Origin: Amycolatopsis cihanbeyliensis
GTDB lineage: Bacteria > Actinomycetota > Actinomycetes > Mycobacteriales > Pseudonocardiaceae
Assembly: GCF_006715045.1 (NCBI RefSeq)
Contig: NZ_VFML01000001.1
Location: forward strand, 5,552,001-5,616,000
DNA: 64,000 nucleotides
Reading direction: 5' to 3'
The position numbers were made by a program, and so were the translations under genes. The notes under the pieces were generated by a model. It had not been told where the DNA came from and did not search any database. It saw nothing but the letters and a program-made list of their open reading frames with translations. Shown piece after piece: positions 16,868 to 25,344 of the stretch (positions are counted from its first letter, which is position 1; every line of letters begins with the position of its first letter).

Positions 16868-19306
16868 TCAGCGCTCGCGCAGGCGCACCAGCCGCAGCTC
16901 GGGCGAGGTCCAGATCTCCCACTCGCAGAACCTGGACCGTACCCACCTGCCATCGGCGAACAGCCGGGTCTGGTCGGCGTAGTGCGGTGAGCTCGGATCG
17001 CTGGACTGCGAGTAGGTCAGCAGAGTGGCCGCGTCCGGGCAGTGCCCCCTGGAGAAGGAGACCGCCTGGATATGGCTCGACCCGTGCTCCACCTCGGTGT
17101 TGCCCTTTTCCGGGTCCCAGGTGGGGACGATCATGTTGAGCACACCCTGGTCGCCGTGCCCACCGTGGACCGGGATCCGGTCGCCGTTTCGCACCACGTA
17201 GTGGTTTTCGCCGAGCGGCGCGTCCGGTTCGATCCCCGCCGCCCGTAGCTCGGCGATGGCGTCACCCAGTGCCTGCCGCACTCGCGGGTCACCGGTGTTC
17301 AGCGTGTTCGGTGTCGCGACCGGATCGGCCGGGTCGAACGGAACCCGCCACTTCTCGCGCAGCCGGGCGATCTTCAGCCAGTACCGTTCGAACAGCAGGC
17401 CACCGCGGCTGTCCGCGGCCATCCGCTGGTCCCATTCGGACAGTGCGGTGCAGGCGCTGCCGACCTCGACAGTGCCACCGCCGGAGGTCGGTGCCTTGCC
17501 GCTGGGGAAGTCCGCGCACATCCTGGCGGTGTCGGCCGCCGCCTGGGTGCCTGCCCAGCTGCGGTCGTCGAACAGCAGGTCCTGCATGTCCTTGCGGGAG
17601 AACCGGCCGCTGGCGAGTTGCTGCTCGACCGCGGTGATCCCCATCCGGGTGCGCGGCCCGCGCTCGGTGCCGATATCACCCATGATCCGCGGATAGCCGG
17701 TGATCGGCTGCCGCGGGTTCGATAGCCAGGCGCTGTCGTTGGAGTTCGCGACGTAGTCGGTCCGGTTCAGCACCGGCATCCGGCTCGGACCGAAGATGCC
17801 GGGCACCAGTGCGTCCGGGTCGTTGCCCCACGCGCATTCACCCCTGGACCCTTCGAGCACCGGGATGCCGGTCGCCGGGAAGATCCGCGAGCCGAGCGGG
17901 GTGCTGCACCGCCGCGCCAGCTCGTCCGTCACATGCGGGACGACCTGGACGTCGGCGTAGAGCGCGTGGCCCTGCCGGTCGGCGGCCACCGTGTTGACCC
18001 ACGGCACCCCCTGGGTCCTGGCCAGCACCCGCTGGACCTCGCGGGTGCTGCGCGCCCTGCCGAGCTCGAACCAGGTGTTCAGGCCGCGCAGGTTGCCGTG
18101 GTTGGCGTCGCGGATGGTGTAGGCGCCGGTCTCGGTCCATGGCAGCGGGAGGTTGCGAGTGGGGGACAGCACCGGCCCGTAGCGGGTCGAGTAGAGGGTG
18201 CGCTCGACGGTGTCCAGCGAGCCGTCCGGCCCGCGGACCTCGACGGAGACCGTGCGGCTTGTCATCCGCTCCGCGCGGCCGTCGACAAGGTAGGTCGTCG
18301 GCTCGCCGGGCACGAGGTCGACCTGGTAGAGGCCGAACGTTCGCGGAGTGGCGACCGTGTGGCTCCACGCCACGTCGCGGTTGAAGCCGATCTGCACCAG
18401 TGGCAGGCCGAGCAGGCTGCCGCCGCTGACGTTGAGCTTGCCCGGCACGGTCATCTGGGACTGCCAGAACCGCCTGCCGCCGTGCCAGGGGTAGTGCGGG
18501 TTGCCCAGCAGCAGGCCCTTTCGGTTGCGCGTACCGTCCCTGCCGACGGCGATCGCGTTGCTACCCATGTCCTGCCGCCCCATGGCACGGCGCACCCGGT
18601 CCGCGATATCGGCAGGGATCGCCGGTTCGGCGCCGGCCGAGCCCTGGCCGGGGCCCGGTGGTGCTGCCGAGGTGATGCCGTCGATCATCTGACCCTGCCC
18701 GCTGATCGTGGCGACCGCGTAGAAGTGGCGGTACACGTCGATCTCGGTGATCGGGCGGACCCATTCGGCGTCGCGGCATGCCGGGTCCGAGATGCCGGAG
18801 ACGCCGGTGTCGCGCAGGTAGCGGTTGTAGCCCGCGACGTACCCGCGGATGATGTCGCGCACCTCGGCCCGCGGGCCTGCCGGTGGTGGTTCGGCGAGCG
18901 CGCGCTCGACCACCCCGGAGTCGATGACCTGCTGGAAGTACAGGTCGCTGCTCAGGCTGGTGCGCGCCGACCCGAAGGCGCGGTTGCCGGGTGCGTCCGG
19001 CCCGAGGTAGCGGGAGCGCTGCGCGTCGACGGTCAGATAAGTGTCCGCCAGCACGCAGATGTTGTCCTTGGCGGCGGCGAAACCGTACCCATAGCCGAGC
19101 CCGGCGAAGTTGGCCGCCTTGATATGCGGGATCCCGTACTCGGTGTAGCGGATGTTCGCCGCGAGTCCGCGCCCCGACGCCTCCCGCAGTTCCGTCTCCC
19201 CGGCGGCCGGTTCGCCCGCGGCGACTCCGGAAACCGTGGTCATGACCGTGGTGACGGCGAGCGCGATGGCCGCGAGCCCCCGAGGGGTGGCTGTGTGCTT
19301 TCGCAT
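16868..19306 (-). CDS. Secreted penicillin-acylase-family Ntn hydrolase
   Basis: The 812-residue precursor has a signal peptide over about residues 1-30 (MRKH, then an alanine-rich core). The alpha chain is followed by the processing site DMGSNAIAVG, where S249 would become the N-terminal nucleophile of the beta chain. Other family landmarks are NPHYPW, GFNRDVAWSHT, and NDSAWLSNP, which is typical of aculeacin A/AHL acylases. It would cleave acyl amides such as acyl-homoserine lactones, lipopeptides or penicillins outside the cell. The exact substrate is unknown. It is transcribed alone, divergent from the BpsA-like gene, with about 50 bases between starts. Confidence 0.88.
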   Translation of the reverse strand: MRKHTATPRGLAAIALAVTTVMTTVSGVAAGEPAAGETELREASGRGLAANIRYTEYGIPHIKAANFAGLGYGYGFAAAKDNICVLADTYLTVDAQRSRYLGPDAPGNRAFGSARTSLSSDLYFQQVIDSGVVERALAEPPPAGPRAEVRDIIRGYVAGYNRYLRDTGVSGISDPACRDAEWVRPITEIDVYRHFYAVATISGQGQMIDGITSAAPPGPGQGSAGAEPAIPADIADRVRRAMGRQDMGSNAIAVGRDGTRNRKGLLLGNPHYPWHGGRRFWQSQMTVPGKLNVSGGSLLGLPLVQIGFNRDVAWSHTVATPRTFGLYQVDLVPGEPTTYLVDGRAERMTSRTVSVEVRGPDGSLDTVERTLYSTRYGPVLSPTRNLPLPWTETGAYTIRDANHGNLRGLNTWFELGRARSTREVQRVLARTQGVPWVNTVAADRQGHALYADVQVVPHVTDELARRCSTPLGSRIFPATGIPVLEGSRGECAWGNDPDALVPGIFGPSRMPVLNRTDYVANSNDSAWLSNPRQPITGYPRIMGDIGTERGPRTRMGITAVEQQLASGRFSRKDMQDLLFDDRSWAGTQAAADTARMCADFPSGKAPTSGGGTVEVGSACTALSEWDQRMAADSRGGLLFERYWLKIARLREKWRVPFDPADPVATPNTLNTGDPRVRQALGDAIAELRAAGIEPDAPLGENHYVVRNGDRIPVHGGHGDQGVLNMIVPTWDPEKGNTEVEHGSSHIQAVSFSRGHCPDAATLLTYSQSSDPSSPHYADQTRLFADGRWVRSRFCEWEIWTSPELRLVRLRER

Positions 19307-19356
19307 ACCTCACGTTCTACCGCAGCGTGCGGGCGGGAGGATCAGGGATCGCCCGG

Positions 19357-20982
19357 ATGTACAGTGCGCCGGTGACGACGAACCCGGCCGAGTTGCGCAG
19401 CGGCATCGAGCGTTATTGGGGGATCGACCTGCCACTTGCCCTAGGGGTACTGGAACAGCTCGCCGACGGCGGATCGCACCGGATGGCCGAGCTGGTTGCC
19501 CGTTCCGGCGTCTCTCGCGAAGGGGTCAAGCAGGTGCTCGGACTGCTCGGTTCGGCCGTATCGGCCGAGGATCGCGCGGTCCGGCTGGACCCGGACTTCC
19601 TGGCCGCGCCGGACCAGCTGCGCCCGGTGCTCACCCGGCCGGACCGGGGGACCGAGGAGCGGCTGCGTACGGTCCTCGCGGCCGCGCGGGCCGACCTCCC
19701 CGCGCCCCGCCGCGACCTGGACCATGTGCCCGCCACGGTGGACACGGTGGTGCACAGGGCGTTGTGGCTGACCGAGCGTTTTCACCTCGCGGGGCACCGG
19801 CTGCTGGTGCTCGGCGACCGGGACCTGACCGGGCTGGCGGTGGCCGCGCTGCTGCCCTCGGTCCAGGTCACTGTGGTGGATGTGGACGACACGGTGCTCG
19901 GGGTGCTCGGCGAGCACGCGCGGCGGGCGGCGCTGGACGTCCGTACCTGGTTCGCCGATCTACGGCTCGGGCTGCCCGAACCGGTCCGGGACGGCGCCGA
20001 CCTGGTGTTCACCGACCCGCCCTACACGGCGGACGGCATCGGGCTGTTCGCAAGGCGCGGGCTGGAGGGGCTGCGCCGCAGTGGCTGGGCCCGGATGGCG
20101 ATCTGCTACGGCAGCGGGGAACGGCAGGTCGAGCTGAGCTTCCAGGTGCAGCGCGCGCTGACCCGGCTCGGCCTGATGCTGGAGGCGGTGCTGCCCCGGT
20201 TCAACACCTACCAGGGCGCCGAGGCGCTGGGCTCGGCCAGCTCGCTGTACCTGTGCCGGCCCACCAAGCATGCTTGGAAGCAACCCGGCGCGGAGGACGG
20301 CAGGCTCAGGATCTACAGCCACGGCGCGAGCTCGCTGGAGTCGGCGGACCGGCTGCCAGCCGGGCTGATCGGCGGGCAGCAGGGCACCGGCGAGGAGTTG
20401 ACCGTCGGCGAGGGCTGGGGGCGGCATCCCGCGGTGCCGGTGCCGGACTACCTGGCCACCCTCACCGGGGAGGCCCCGGGCGTGCGCAAGCGGGCGATGT
20501 CCAGCGCGGTATGGCTCGACCTCACGGCGGGCTTCGCGGGCCAGCTGCCGCGGGTGCTGCTGTGCGGGCCGGGAAGGGAGCTCACCGTGGCGGCACCCGC
20601 CGGAGCTCAGGACACCCTGGCCGGGCATCCACATCTCGACCGGCTGATCCGGGCCGGATACCGGCTCGAGGTCCGGCAGTTCGACGGCAGGGTCGCGGTG
20701 GTCACCCGCCGTGCCGAGGGCGGCGGTTCCCCCGTTGCCGCGGCAGCGGCCGAACTGGCGAAGCGAACCGGGGCGGTGGCCGCCAACGCCCTGCGGGAGG
20801 CCCTGATCACCGGATGCAGAGCGGCCGGACGGCAGCTGAGCAAGAACGAGGCACGGGCACTGCTCGCCGAGGCCGGACTGCCCGCCGCCATGCAGCTGGC
20901 GCGGCCGGCCGAGCTGCCGCTCACCGAGCTGGACGCGGCGGCGCGGGCGTTGCTCGGCATCTTGGGCTATCCTGACCACTAG
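19357..20982 (+). CDS. BpsA-like branched polyamine synthase family protein
   Basis: The 541-residue protein has an N-terminal winged-helix-like part (about 20-90), then a Rossmann-type methyltransferase/aminopropyltransferase fold with VLGDRDLTGLAVAALL near 150 and the signature VFTDPPYT near 219. This matches the DUF43/BpsA family, which in archaea makes branched-chain polyamines by N4-aminopropylation of spermidine. The C-terminal region from about 350 (SHGASSLES onward) is an extra domain I do not recognise. The start ATG at 19357 has AGGGA 10 bases upstream. A GTG at 19372 is an alternative. Bacterial roles of this family are poorly known. Confidence 0.7.
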   Translation: MYSAPVTTNPAELRSGIERYWGIDLPLALGVLEQLADGGSHRMAELVARSGVSREGVKQVLGLLGSAVSAEDRAVRLDPDFLAAPDQLRPVLTRPDRGTEERLRTVLAAARADLPAPRRDLDHVPATVDTVVHRALWLTERFHLAGHRLLVLGDRDLTGLAVAALLPSVQVTVVDVDDTVLGVLGEHARRAALDVRTWFADLRLGLPEPVRDGADLVFTDPPYTADGIGLFARRGLEGLRRSGWARMAICYGSGERQVELSFQVQRALTRLGLMLEAVLPRFNTYQGAEALGSASSLYLCRPTKHAWKQPGAEDGRLRIYSHGASSLESADRLPAGLIGGQQGTGEELTVGEGWGRHPAVPVPDYLATLTGEAPGVRKRAMSSAVWLDLTAGFAGQLPRVLLCGPGRELTVAAPAGAQDTLAGHPHLDRLIRAGYRLEVRQFDGRVAVVTRRAEGGGSPVAAAAAELAKRTGAVAANALREALITGCRAAGRQLSKNEARALLAEAGLPAAMQLARPAELPLTELDAAARALLGILGYPDH

Positions 20983-20991
20983 ATCAATAAT

Positions 20992-21005
20992 TGACTAGCG
21001 AGTCA
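20992..21005. promoter_or_regulatory. Operator TGACTAGCGAGTCA before the hydrolase/TetR pair
   Basis: This is a perfect inverted repeat with 5-base arms and an AGCG centre, 14 bases before the GTG of the hydrolase gene. It overlaps a TTGACT hexamer that could be a -35 element. The TetR encoded as the second gene of the operon is the likely ligand. Confidence 0.6.
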
Positions 21006-21019
21006 TATTTGGAGACGAT

Positions 21020-21823
21020 GTGCCTATATCCGAACGTGGCGGCCGGCCGGTGTACTACGAGGAGCACGGCACCGGCTTCCCGGTGCTGATGATCACCGGC
21101 ATGGCGGCCACAATGGACTGGTTTCACTACAACATCCCTGCTTTCGCCGAGCGTTACCGGGTCGTCGCCCAGGACCTCCCCGGCAGCAACCGGGAGGGCG
21201 TGCCCGCCGCACCCGGCCCGTACTCGACCCGCGAGCTGGTGGCTGACTCGATCGGCATCCTGGACGAGCTGGGTATCGAGCGGGCGCACGTGGTTGCGCT
21301 GTCCTTCGGCGGCATGATCGCGCAGTGGCTCGCCATCGACCACCCGGAACGGGTGGAGCGCCTCTCGATCGTCGGCAATGGGCTGGGCAGGATGCCGAAG
21401 GAGATCGCCGAGGCCGCCGCGGGGGCGGCAGCGGCGGAGCAGTCCGAAGAGGACATGGTGCGGATCGTTCGTCAGATGACCTTCAGCGAGGACTTCCCCG
21501 AGCGGCAACCGCAACGGTGGGCCTTCTTCCTGCGCGAGATCCATGGCAAGCCTGCGCGGCCGCAGACCCAGCAGGCGCAGCTGGAAGCCTCGTTGCGGCA
21601 CGACGCCATGGACCGGCTGGCCGAGGTGCGCGCGGAGGTCCAGTTGCTGGCAGGCGAGCTGGACACGGTGAATGCCCGGTACGCGCCCGAGCTTGCCGCG
21701 GCCATCCCGCACTGCGAGTTGAACGTTCTGCCCGGGATGAACCACGGCCTGAACCTCGAGTTCGCCGAGACCTACAACGACATCGTGCTGCGTTTCCTCG
21801 GCTCCGGCAGCCCCGGTGAGTAG
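21020..21823 (+). CDS. Alpha/beta hydrolase
   Basis: The 267-residue cytoplasmic protein has the nucleophile elbow LSFGGM near residue 94, an oxyanion region ITGMAATMDWF, the acid region ELDTVNARYAPE and the final histidine in MNHGLNLEF. This makes a complete Ser-Asp/Glu-His triad. The start is the GTG at 21020, with GGAGA five bases upstream. It overlaps the TetR gene by eight bases, and a palindrome sits in its promoter, so it is probably induced by its own substrate or a related ligand. The substrate is not evident. Esterases, lactonases and haloperoxidase-like enzymes share this pattern. Confidence 0.85.
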   Translation: MPISERGGRPVYYEEHGTGFPVLMITGMAATMDWFHYNIPAFAERYRVVAQDLPGSNREGVPAAPGPYSTRELVADSIGILDELGIERAHVVALSFGGMIAQWLAIDHPERVERLSIVGNGLGRMPKEIAEAAAGAAAAEQSEEDMVRIVRQMTFSEDFPERQPQRWAFFLREIHGKPARPQTQQAQLEASLRHDAMDRLAEVRAEVQLLAGELDTVNARYAPELAAAIPHCELNVLPGMNHGLNLEFAETYNDIVLRFLGSGSPGE

Positions 21824-22472
21824 CGGTCGGCAGGGAAAGGCGAGTGCGGGGGAGTCCCCGCGCAGGCAGCGGCGCAGGGAGCGCAACCGGGCGGCCCTGC
21901 TCGACGCTGCGTACGCCTGCTTCCGGCGAGGGGGGTTCGTCTCCACCACGATCAGCCAGATCACCGAGGAAGCGGACGTCGCGCACGGCACCTTCTACAG
22001 CTACTTCACGACCAAGGACGAGGTCTTCACCGAGCTCGTGGATCGGCTGCTGGAGGACCTGTTCACCGTCGTCAACGGCCCGCGCCAGGAGCCGAGCGTG
22101 CGCCGCAGGCTCTCCGTCGCGCTGTCCGCGTTCTTCCAGCGGTGCCACGATGAGCGCGAGATCCTGCTGGCGCTGCACCAGGCCAGCCGGTTGCACGAGG
22201 ACTACGCGCGGAAGTGGGAACGGTTTCGGGAGCGGCTGCGGCGGCAGGTGGAGCACGATCTCGGCTGGCTCAGCCGCAACCAGTACCTTCCCGGGACGCT
22301 TCGGGTCGACCTGGTGTCCACGGTCATCACCCGGATGATCGAGGGCGTGGCCCTGCACATCGTGGACGCCGCCGACGCCGACGTGGAAGCTCTGGCCGAC
22401 ACCACGGCCACCCTGTACTACGACGCCGTGTTCCGCCCCGCGTCCGGCAGCGAGGACATCACCCTCTCCTGA
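21816..22472 (+). CDS. TetR-family transcriptional regulator
   Basis: The protein has 218 residues. A basic N-terminal arm (RRQRRRERNRAALL) precedes the helix-turn-helix at about 25-70, with TTISQITEEADVAHGTFYSYFTTKDEVF. The remaining helices form the ligand pocket. The GTG start at 21816 lies inside the end of the hydrolase gene, so the two are co-transcribed and autoregulated through the site at 20992. It resembles regulators of fatty-acid or xenobiotic genes, but nothing specific can be claimed. Confidence 0.9.
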   Translation: MSSGRQGKASAGESPRRQRRRERNRAALLDAAYACFRRGGFVSTTISQITEEADVAHGTFYSYFTTKDEVFTELVDRLLEDLFTVVNGPRQEPSVRRRLSVALSAFFQRCHDEREILLALHQASRLHEDYARKWERFRERLRRQVEHDLGWLSRNQYLPGTLRVDLVSTVITRMIEGVALHIVDAADADVEALADTTATLYYDAVFRPASGSEDITLS

Positions 22473-22490
22473 GCCACCGGAGTACCGGGC

Positions 22491-22739
22491 TCACTCGCGC
22501 AGCGCGGCCCTGCGTCTGCGGTACTCCTCCTCGTCGATCTCGCCGCGGGCGAAGCGCGCGGCGAGGACGCCCTCCGCCGACTCGGCTTCCGGCGCCGCCG
22601 GGGTGCGGTCCGGCCGGGCGAGGCGCCGCAGCAGCAACACGATGACGGTGATCAGGCCGCCCCAGAACAGGACCATGGCCACGATCATCAGGGTCCACCC
22701 GAGCCAGCCCTGGCCGGGATGGTCGTAGTACCAGTGCAT
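22491..22739 (-). CDS. Small SHOCT-domain membrane protein
   Basis: The 82-residue protein has one transmembrane helix at about 15-38 (TLMIVAMVLFWGGLITVIVLLL). After a proline/alanine linker comes a C-terminal SHOCT motif (VLAARFARGEIDEEEYRRRRAAL). The start ATG at 22739 has a strong GAGGAGG eight bases upstream. Such proteins are common in actinobacteria, and SHOCT domains are thought to be oligomerisation elements. It is convergent with the TetR gene, 18 bases apart. Confidence 0.85.
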   Translation of the reverse strand: MHWYYDHPGQGWLGWTLMIVAMVLFWGGLITVIVLLLRRLARPDRTPAAPEAESAEGVLAARFARGEIDEEEYRRRRAALRE

Positions 22740-22835
22740 GACAGCCTCCTCGGAATGGGCGACATCCGAGCATCGATCCGGGCCGTCGCTCGGGCACAGG
22801 GCACGAGGCACCGGGTGCGAGGGACGTTGGTCCTA

Positions 22836-22867
22836 CCGGGAGAGGGCCAAGTCCAGCATTCTCCCGG
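22836..22867. promoter_or_regulatory. Inverted repeat before the 2-hydroxyacid dehydrogenase gene
   Basis: CCGGGAGA at 22836-22843 and TCTCCCGG at 22860-22867 are perfect inverted arms separated by 16 bases. A TAGTTT hexamer at 22881-22886 could be the -10 element just downstream. The repeat may be an operator. No regulator is adjacent to name. Confidence 0.45.
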
Positions 22868-22935
22868 ATCTCGGCGCGGCTAGTTTTCCAGTGCGGGCGG
22901 GAACGCCCGGCGCCGAGGGACGAGGAGAGGGCGAG

Positions 22936-23937
22936 ATGAGGATATCCGTTTTCGAGGCCGAGGAGTGGGAACGCGCGGCCTTCCGGCGGCTGAGCGCGGA
23001 ACACGAGGTCCGGTTCGAAGCGGCGCCACTCGACCAGGAACTGGCCGGGGAGCATGCCGACGCCGAGGTCATCTCGCCCTTCATCTACTCGGCCCTGGAC
23101 GAGAAGGTCCTCGATGCCTTCACCGGCCTGCGTCTTATCGCCACCCGCTCCACCGGGTTCGACCACATCGACCTGGACTGGTGCCTTCGGCACGGGGTGC
23201 GGGTCGCCAACGTGCCTACCTACGGCAAGAACACCGTGGCCGAGCACGTCTTCGCACTGCTGCTGGGGCTGAGCCATCACCTGGTCGAGGCCGTGGACCG
23301 CACCCGGAGGGGCGACTTCTCCCAAGCCGGGCTGGCCGGCTTCGACCTGTTGGGCCGCACCATGGGCGTGATCGGCACCGGCGATATCGGCAGGCACACC
23401 ATTCGGCTCGCCAAGGGTTTCGGCATGGAGGTCCTCGCGGTGGACACCGCACCGGACGAGGATCTCGCGCCGACGCTCGGCTTTCGTTACACCGGAATGG
23501 ATGAGTTGCTGGCCGGGTCGGATGTGATCAGCCTGCATGTACCTGCCTGCCCCGGTACCCACCACCTCCTCGGGCCGGAGGAGTTCGGTGCGATGAAGCG
23601 CGGCACGATCCTGATCAACACCTCCCGCGGCAGCGTGGTCGACACCGCTGCCCTGCTACGCGCGCTTTCCGACGGCACTGTCGCCGCGGCCGGACTCGAC
23701 GTGCTCGAGGAGGAACCGACCGTCCGGGAGGAGGCCGAGCTGGTGCGTTCCATGTTCGCACGGGAACACAACCTGGAGACGCTGCTGGGCGACCACATCC
23801 TGCTGCGCATGCGCAATGTGCTGATTACGCCGCACACGGCCTTCAACACCCGCGACGCCGTGCAGCGCATCCTCGACACCACCTGCGACAACATCCTGGC
23901 CCATACCGCAGGACATCCGCGCAACCTCGTCCGCTGA
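22936..23937 (+). CDS. D-isomer-specific 2-hydroxyacid dehydrogenase (D-lactate dehydrogenase-like)
   Basis: The 333-residue protein has the family order: catalytic-domain start, STGFDHID near 75, then the NAD-binding GTGDIGRHTIRLAKGFGMEVLAVD near 150-173. The catalytic Arg is in NTSRGSVVDT, the Glu in GLDVLEEEP, and the His in ITPHTAF. The acid D in AVDT indicates NAD rather than NADP. It would reduce a 2-oxo acid such as pyruvate to the D-hydroxy acid, or the reverse. The start ATG at 22936 follows a GAGGAGAGGG ribosome site. It appears monocistronic, with a long perfect inverted repeat after it. Confidence 0.9.
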   Translation: MRISVFEAEEWERAAFRRLSAEHEVRFEAAPLDQELAGEHADAEVISPFIYSALDEKVLDAFTGLRLIATRSTGFDHIDLDWCLRHGVRVANVPTYGKNTVAEHVFALLLGLSHHLVEAVDRTRRGDFSQAGLAGFDLLGRTMGVIGTGDIGRHTIRLAKGFGMEVLAVDTAPDEDLAPTLGFRYTGMDELLAGSDVISLHVPACPGTHHLLGPEEFGAMKRGTILINTSRGSVVDTAALLRALSDGTVAAAGLDVLEEEPTVREEAELVRSMFAREHNLETLLGDHILLRMRNVLITPHTAFNTRDAVQRILDTTCDNILAHTAGHPRNLVR

Positions 23938-23952
23938 GGCCGCACCGGTCGT

Positions 23953-24024
23953 CTGCTGTGAGTGGCCCGTTCCCTGCCGTTTTGGGTGGTGGTGGGAGAC
24001 GGGTGGGAGGGCCACTCACAGCAG
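23953..24024. terminator. Long inverted repeat between convergent genes
   Basis: CTGCTGTGAGTGGCCC at 23953-23968 is perfectly complementary to GGGCCACTCACAGCAG at 24009-24024, with a 40-base spacer. The right arm reaches into the last codons of the amidase gene. It may terminate transcription from both sides. Its inner part, TGAGTGGCCCGTTCC at 23959-23973, recurs with one change at 39751-39765, so it may also be a dispersed repeat. Confidence 0.65.
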
Positions 24025-25344
24025 TTGGACGAAGGTGTCCGCGGCGGCGAGCAGGGCGCGTTCGGTGAAGTGCCGCCCGACGAGCTGGATCCCGGCCGGG
24101 CGGTCCCCGGTGGCGGTCGAGGGCGGGACGCTGAGCGCGGGATGCCCGGTGTGGTTGAAAAGGGACGTCAGCCGGACCATCGCCGCGGTGGGGTCCGCCG
24201 CGGCATCCCTGCGGGGTACCGCGCAGGTGAGTGTGGGCATGGCGAGCAGGTCGACCCCGTCCAGCAGCTCGTTCACCCGCGCGCGCAACCGCCCCCGTTG
24301 CTCCTGCGCGGCGAGGTAGTCGGCCACGGTGACCGCGCTCCCCGCGGCGATGGCGTCCCGCATCGGTTGCTGGTACCGGTCCTCCTCCGTGCCGAACCGG
24401 CGCAGGTGGTAGGTGGCCAGCTCGCTGCTCAGGATGGTCCAGTGTGCCTGCCCGAGCTGTTCGAGGTCGGGCAGCTCCACCGTGCTGACCTCGGCACCGC
24501 GGCCGCGGGCGTGCTCCACGGCGGTGCAGAATGCTTGCCACGCGGCAGGATCGCAGTCGAGCCCCGCGGGAACGCCGATCCGGTACCGATTCTCGCCGCC
24601 GGTCAGCGCGGCGTCCAGGCCGCTCGGCCTCGCGGGCAGCAGCGCCTCGAGTACCAGTGCGGTGTCCGCAACGGACCGTGCCAGCACACCGGGATGGTCG
24701 AGGGATGGTGCCAGCGGGATGATCCCCTCGGTCGGCAACAGGCCGTGCGTGGGTTTCAGCCCGGTGATACCGCAGCATTCGGCCGGGATCCGCACGCTGC
24801 CGCCGGTGTCGGTGCCGAGCGCGGCCGAGCACAGCCCGGCGCGGACCGCGACCGCCGAGCCGCCGCTGGACCCGCCCGCGGTGAGCTCACCGTCCAGCGG
24901 GTTGCGGGCGGGACCGACGGTGGTCAGCGTGAACTCGTCCAATGTGGTCTTTCCGACGATGATCGCGCCCGCAGCCTTCAGTGCGGTGACCGTGGCCGCG
25001 TCCTGCCCCGCGATGTTGCCTCGCAGTACGGCCGAGCCGGCTTCCAGCGGCAGCTCCCGCACGGCGGCGCAGTCCTTGACCGCCACCACGATGCCGTCCA
25101 GCGGCCCGCGCCGCCGCCCGCCCGCGATTCGCTCGGCCGCCGCGCGGGCCGCGTCCAGCGCCTGCTCACCCGCCACATGGGCGAACGCCTGCAGCCCGGG
25201 ATCCAGCCGCTCGATCCGGCCGAGCGCGGCCTCGGTGAGCTCGACGGGGGAAACCGCGCCCGATTCGAGCAGGTCCCCGACTGTCCTGATGGGAGCGAGC
25301 AGTAACCGCTCTTCTTCGGTCGCCGCGGTGAGGTTGTCGTTCAC
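24016..25344 (-). CDS. Amidase-signature-family hydrolase
   Basis: The 442-residue protein has the full amidase signature with the catalytic triad K90 (VAVKDC), S159 in GGSSGGS and S183 in DTGGSVRIP. It hydrolyses an amide, perhaps a small carboxamide or a carbamoyl compound. GatA is a relative, but no gatB or gatC is nearby. The start is the GTG at 25344, with AAGGAG seven bases upstream, and it overlaps the stop of the amidohydrolase gene. It is therefore the last gene of an amidohydrolase/amidase catabolic operon, probably controlled by the LacI regulator at 28289. Confidence 0.9.
   Translation of the reverse strand: MNDNLTAATEEERLLLAPIRTVGDLLESGAVSPVELTEAALGRIERLDPGLQAFAHVAGEQALDAARAAAERIAGGRRRGPLDGIVVAVKDCAAVRELPLEAGSAVLRGNIAGQDAATVTALKAAGAIIVGKTTLDEFTLTTVGPARNPLDGELTAGGSSGGSAVAVRAGLCSAALGTDTGGSVRIPAECCGITGLKPTHGLLPTEGIIPLAPSLDHPGVLARSVADTALVLEALLPARPSGLDAALTGGENRYRIGVPAGLDCDPAAWQAFCTAVEHARGRGAEVSTVELPDLEQLGQAHWTILSSELATYHLRRFGTEEDRYQQPMRDAIAAGSAVTVADYLAAQEQRGRLRARVNELLDGVDLLAMPTLTCAVPRRDAAADPTAAMVRLTSLFNHTGHPALSVPPSTATGDRPAGIQLVGRHFTERALLAAADTFVQLL

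Noticed and set aside
19309..19322. Possible KstR half-site (GTTCTA) upstream of the acylase gene
   Set aside because: Only one arm matches; the other reads CTC instead of AAC.
24016..25344. GatA subunit of the tRNA amidotransferase
   Set aside because: No gatB or gatC nearby, and the neighbours are an amidohydrolase and membrane protein under a LacI regulator, which fits catabolism better.
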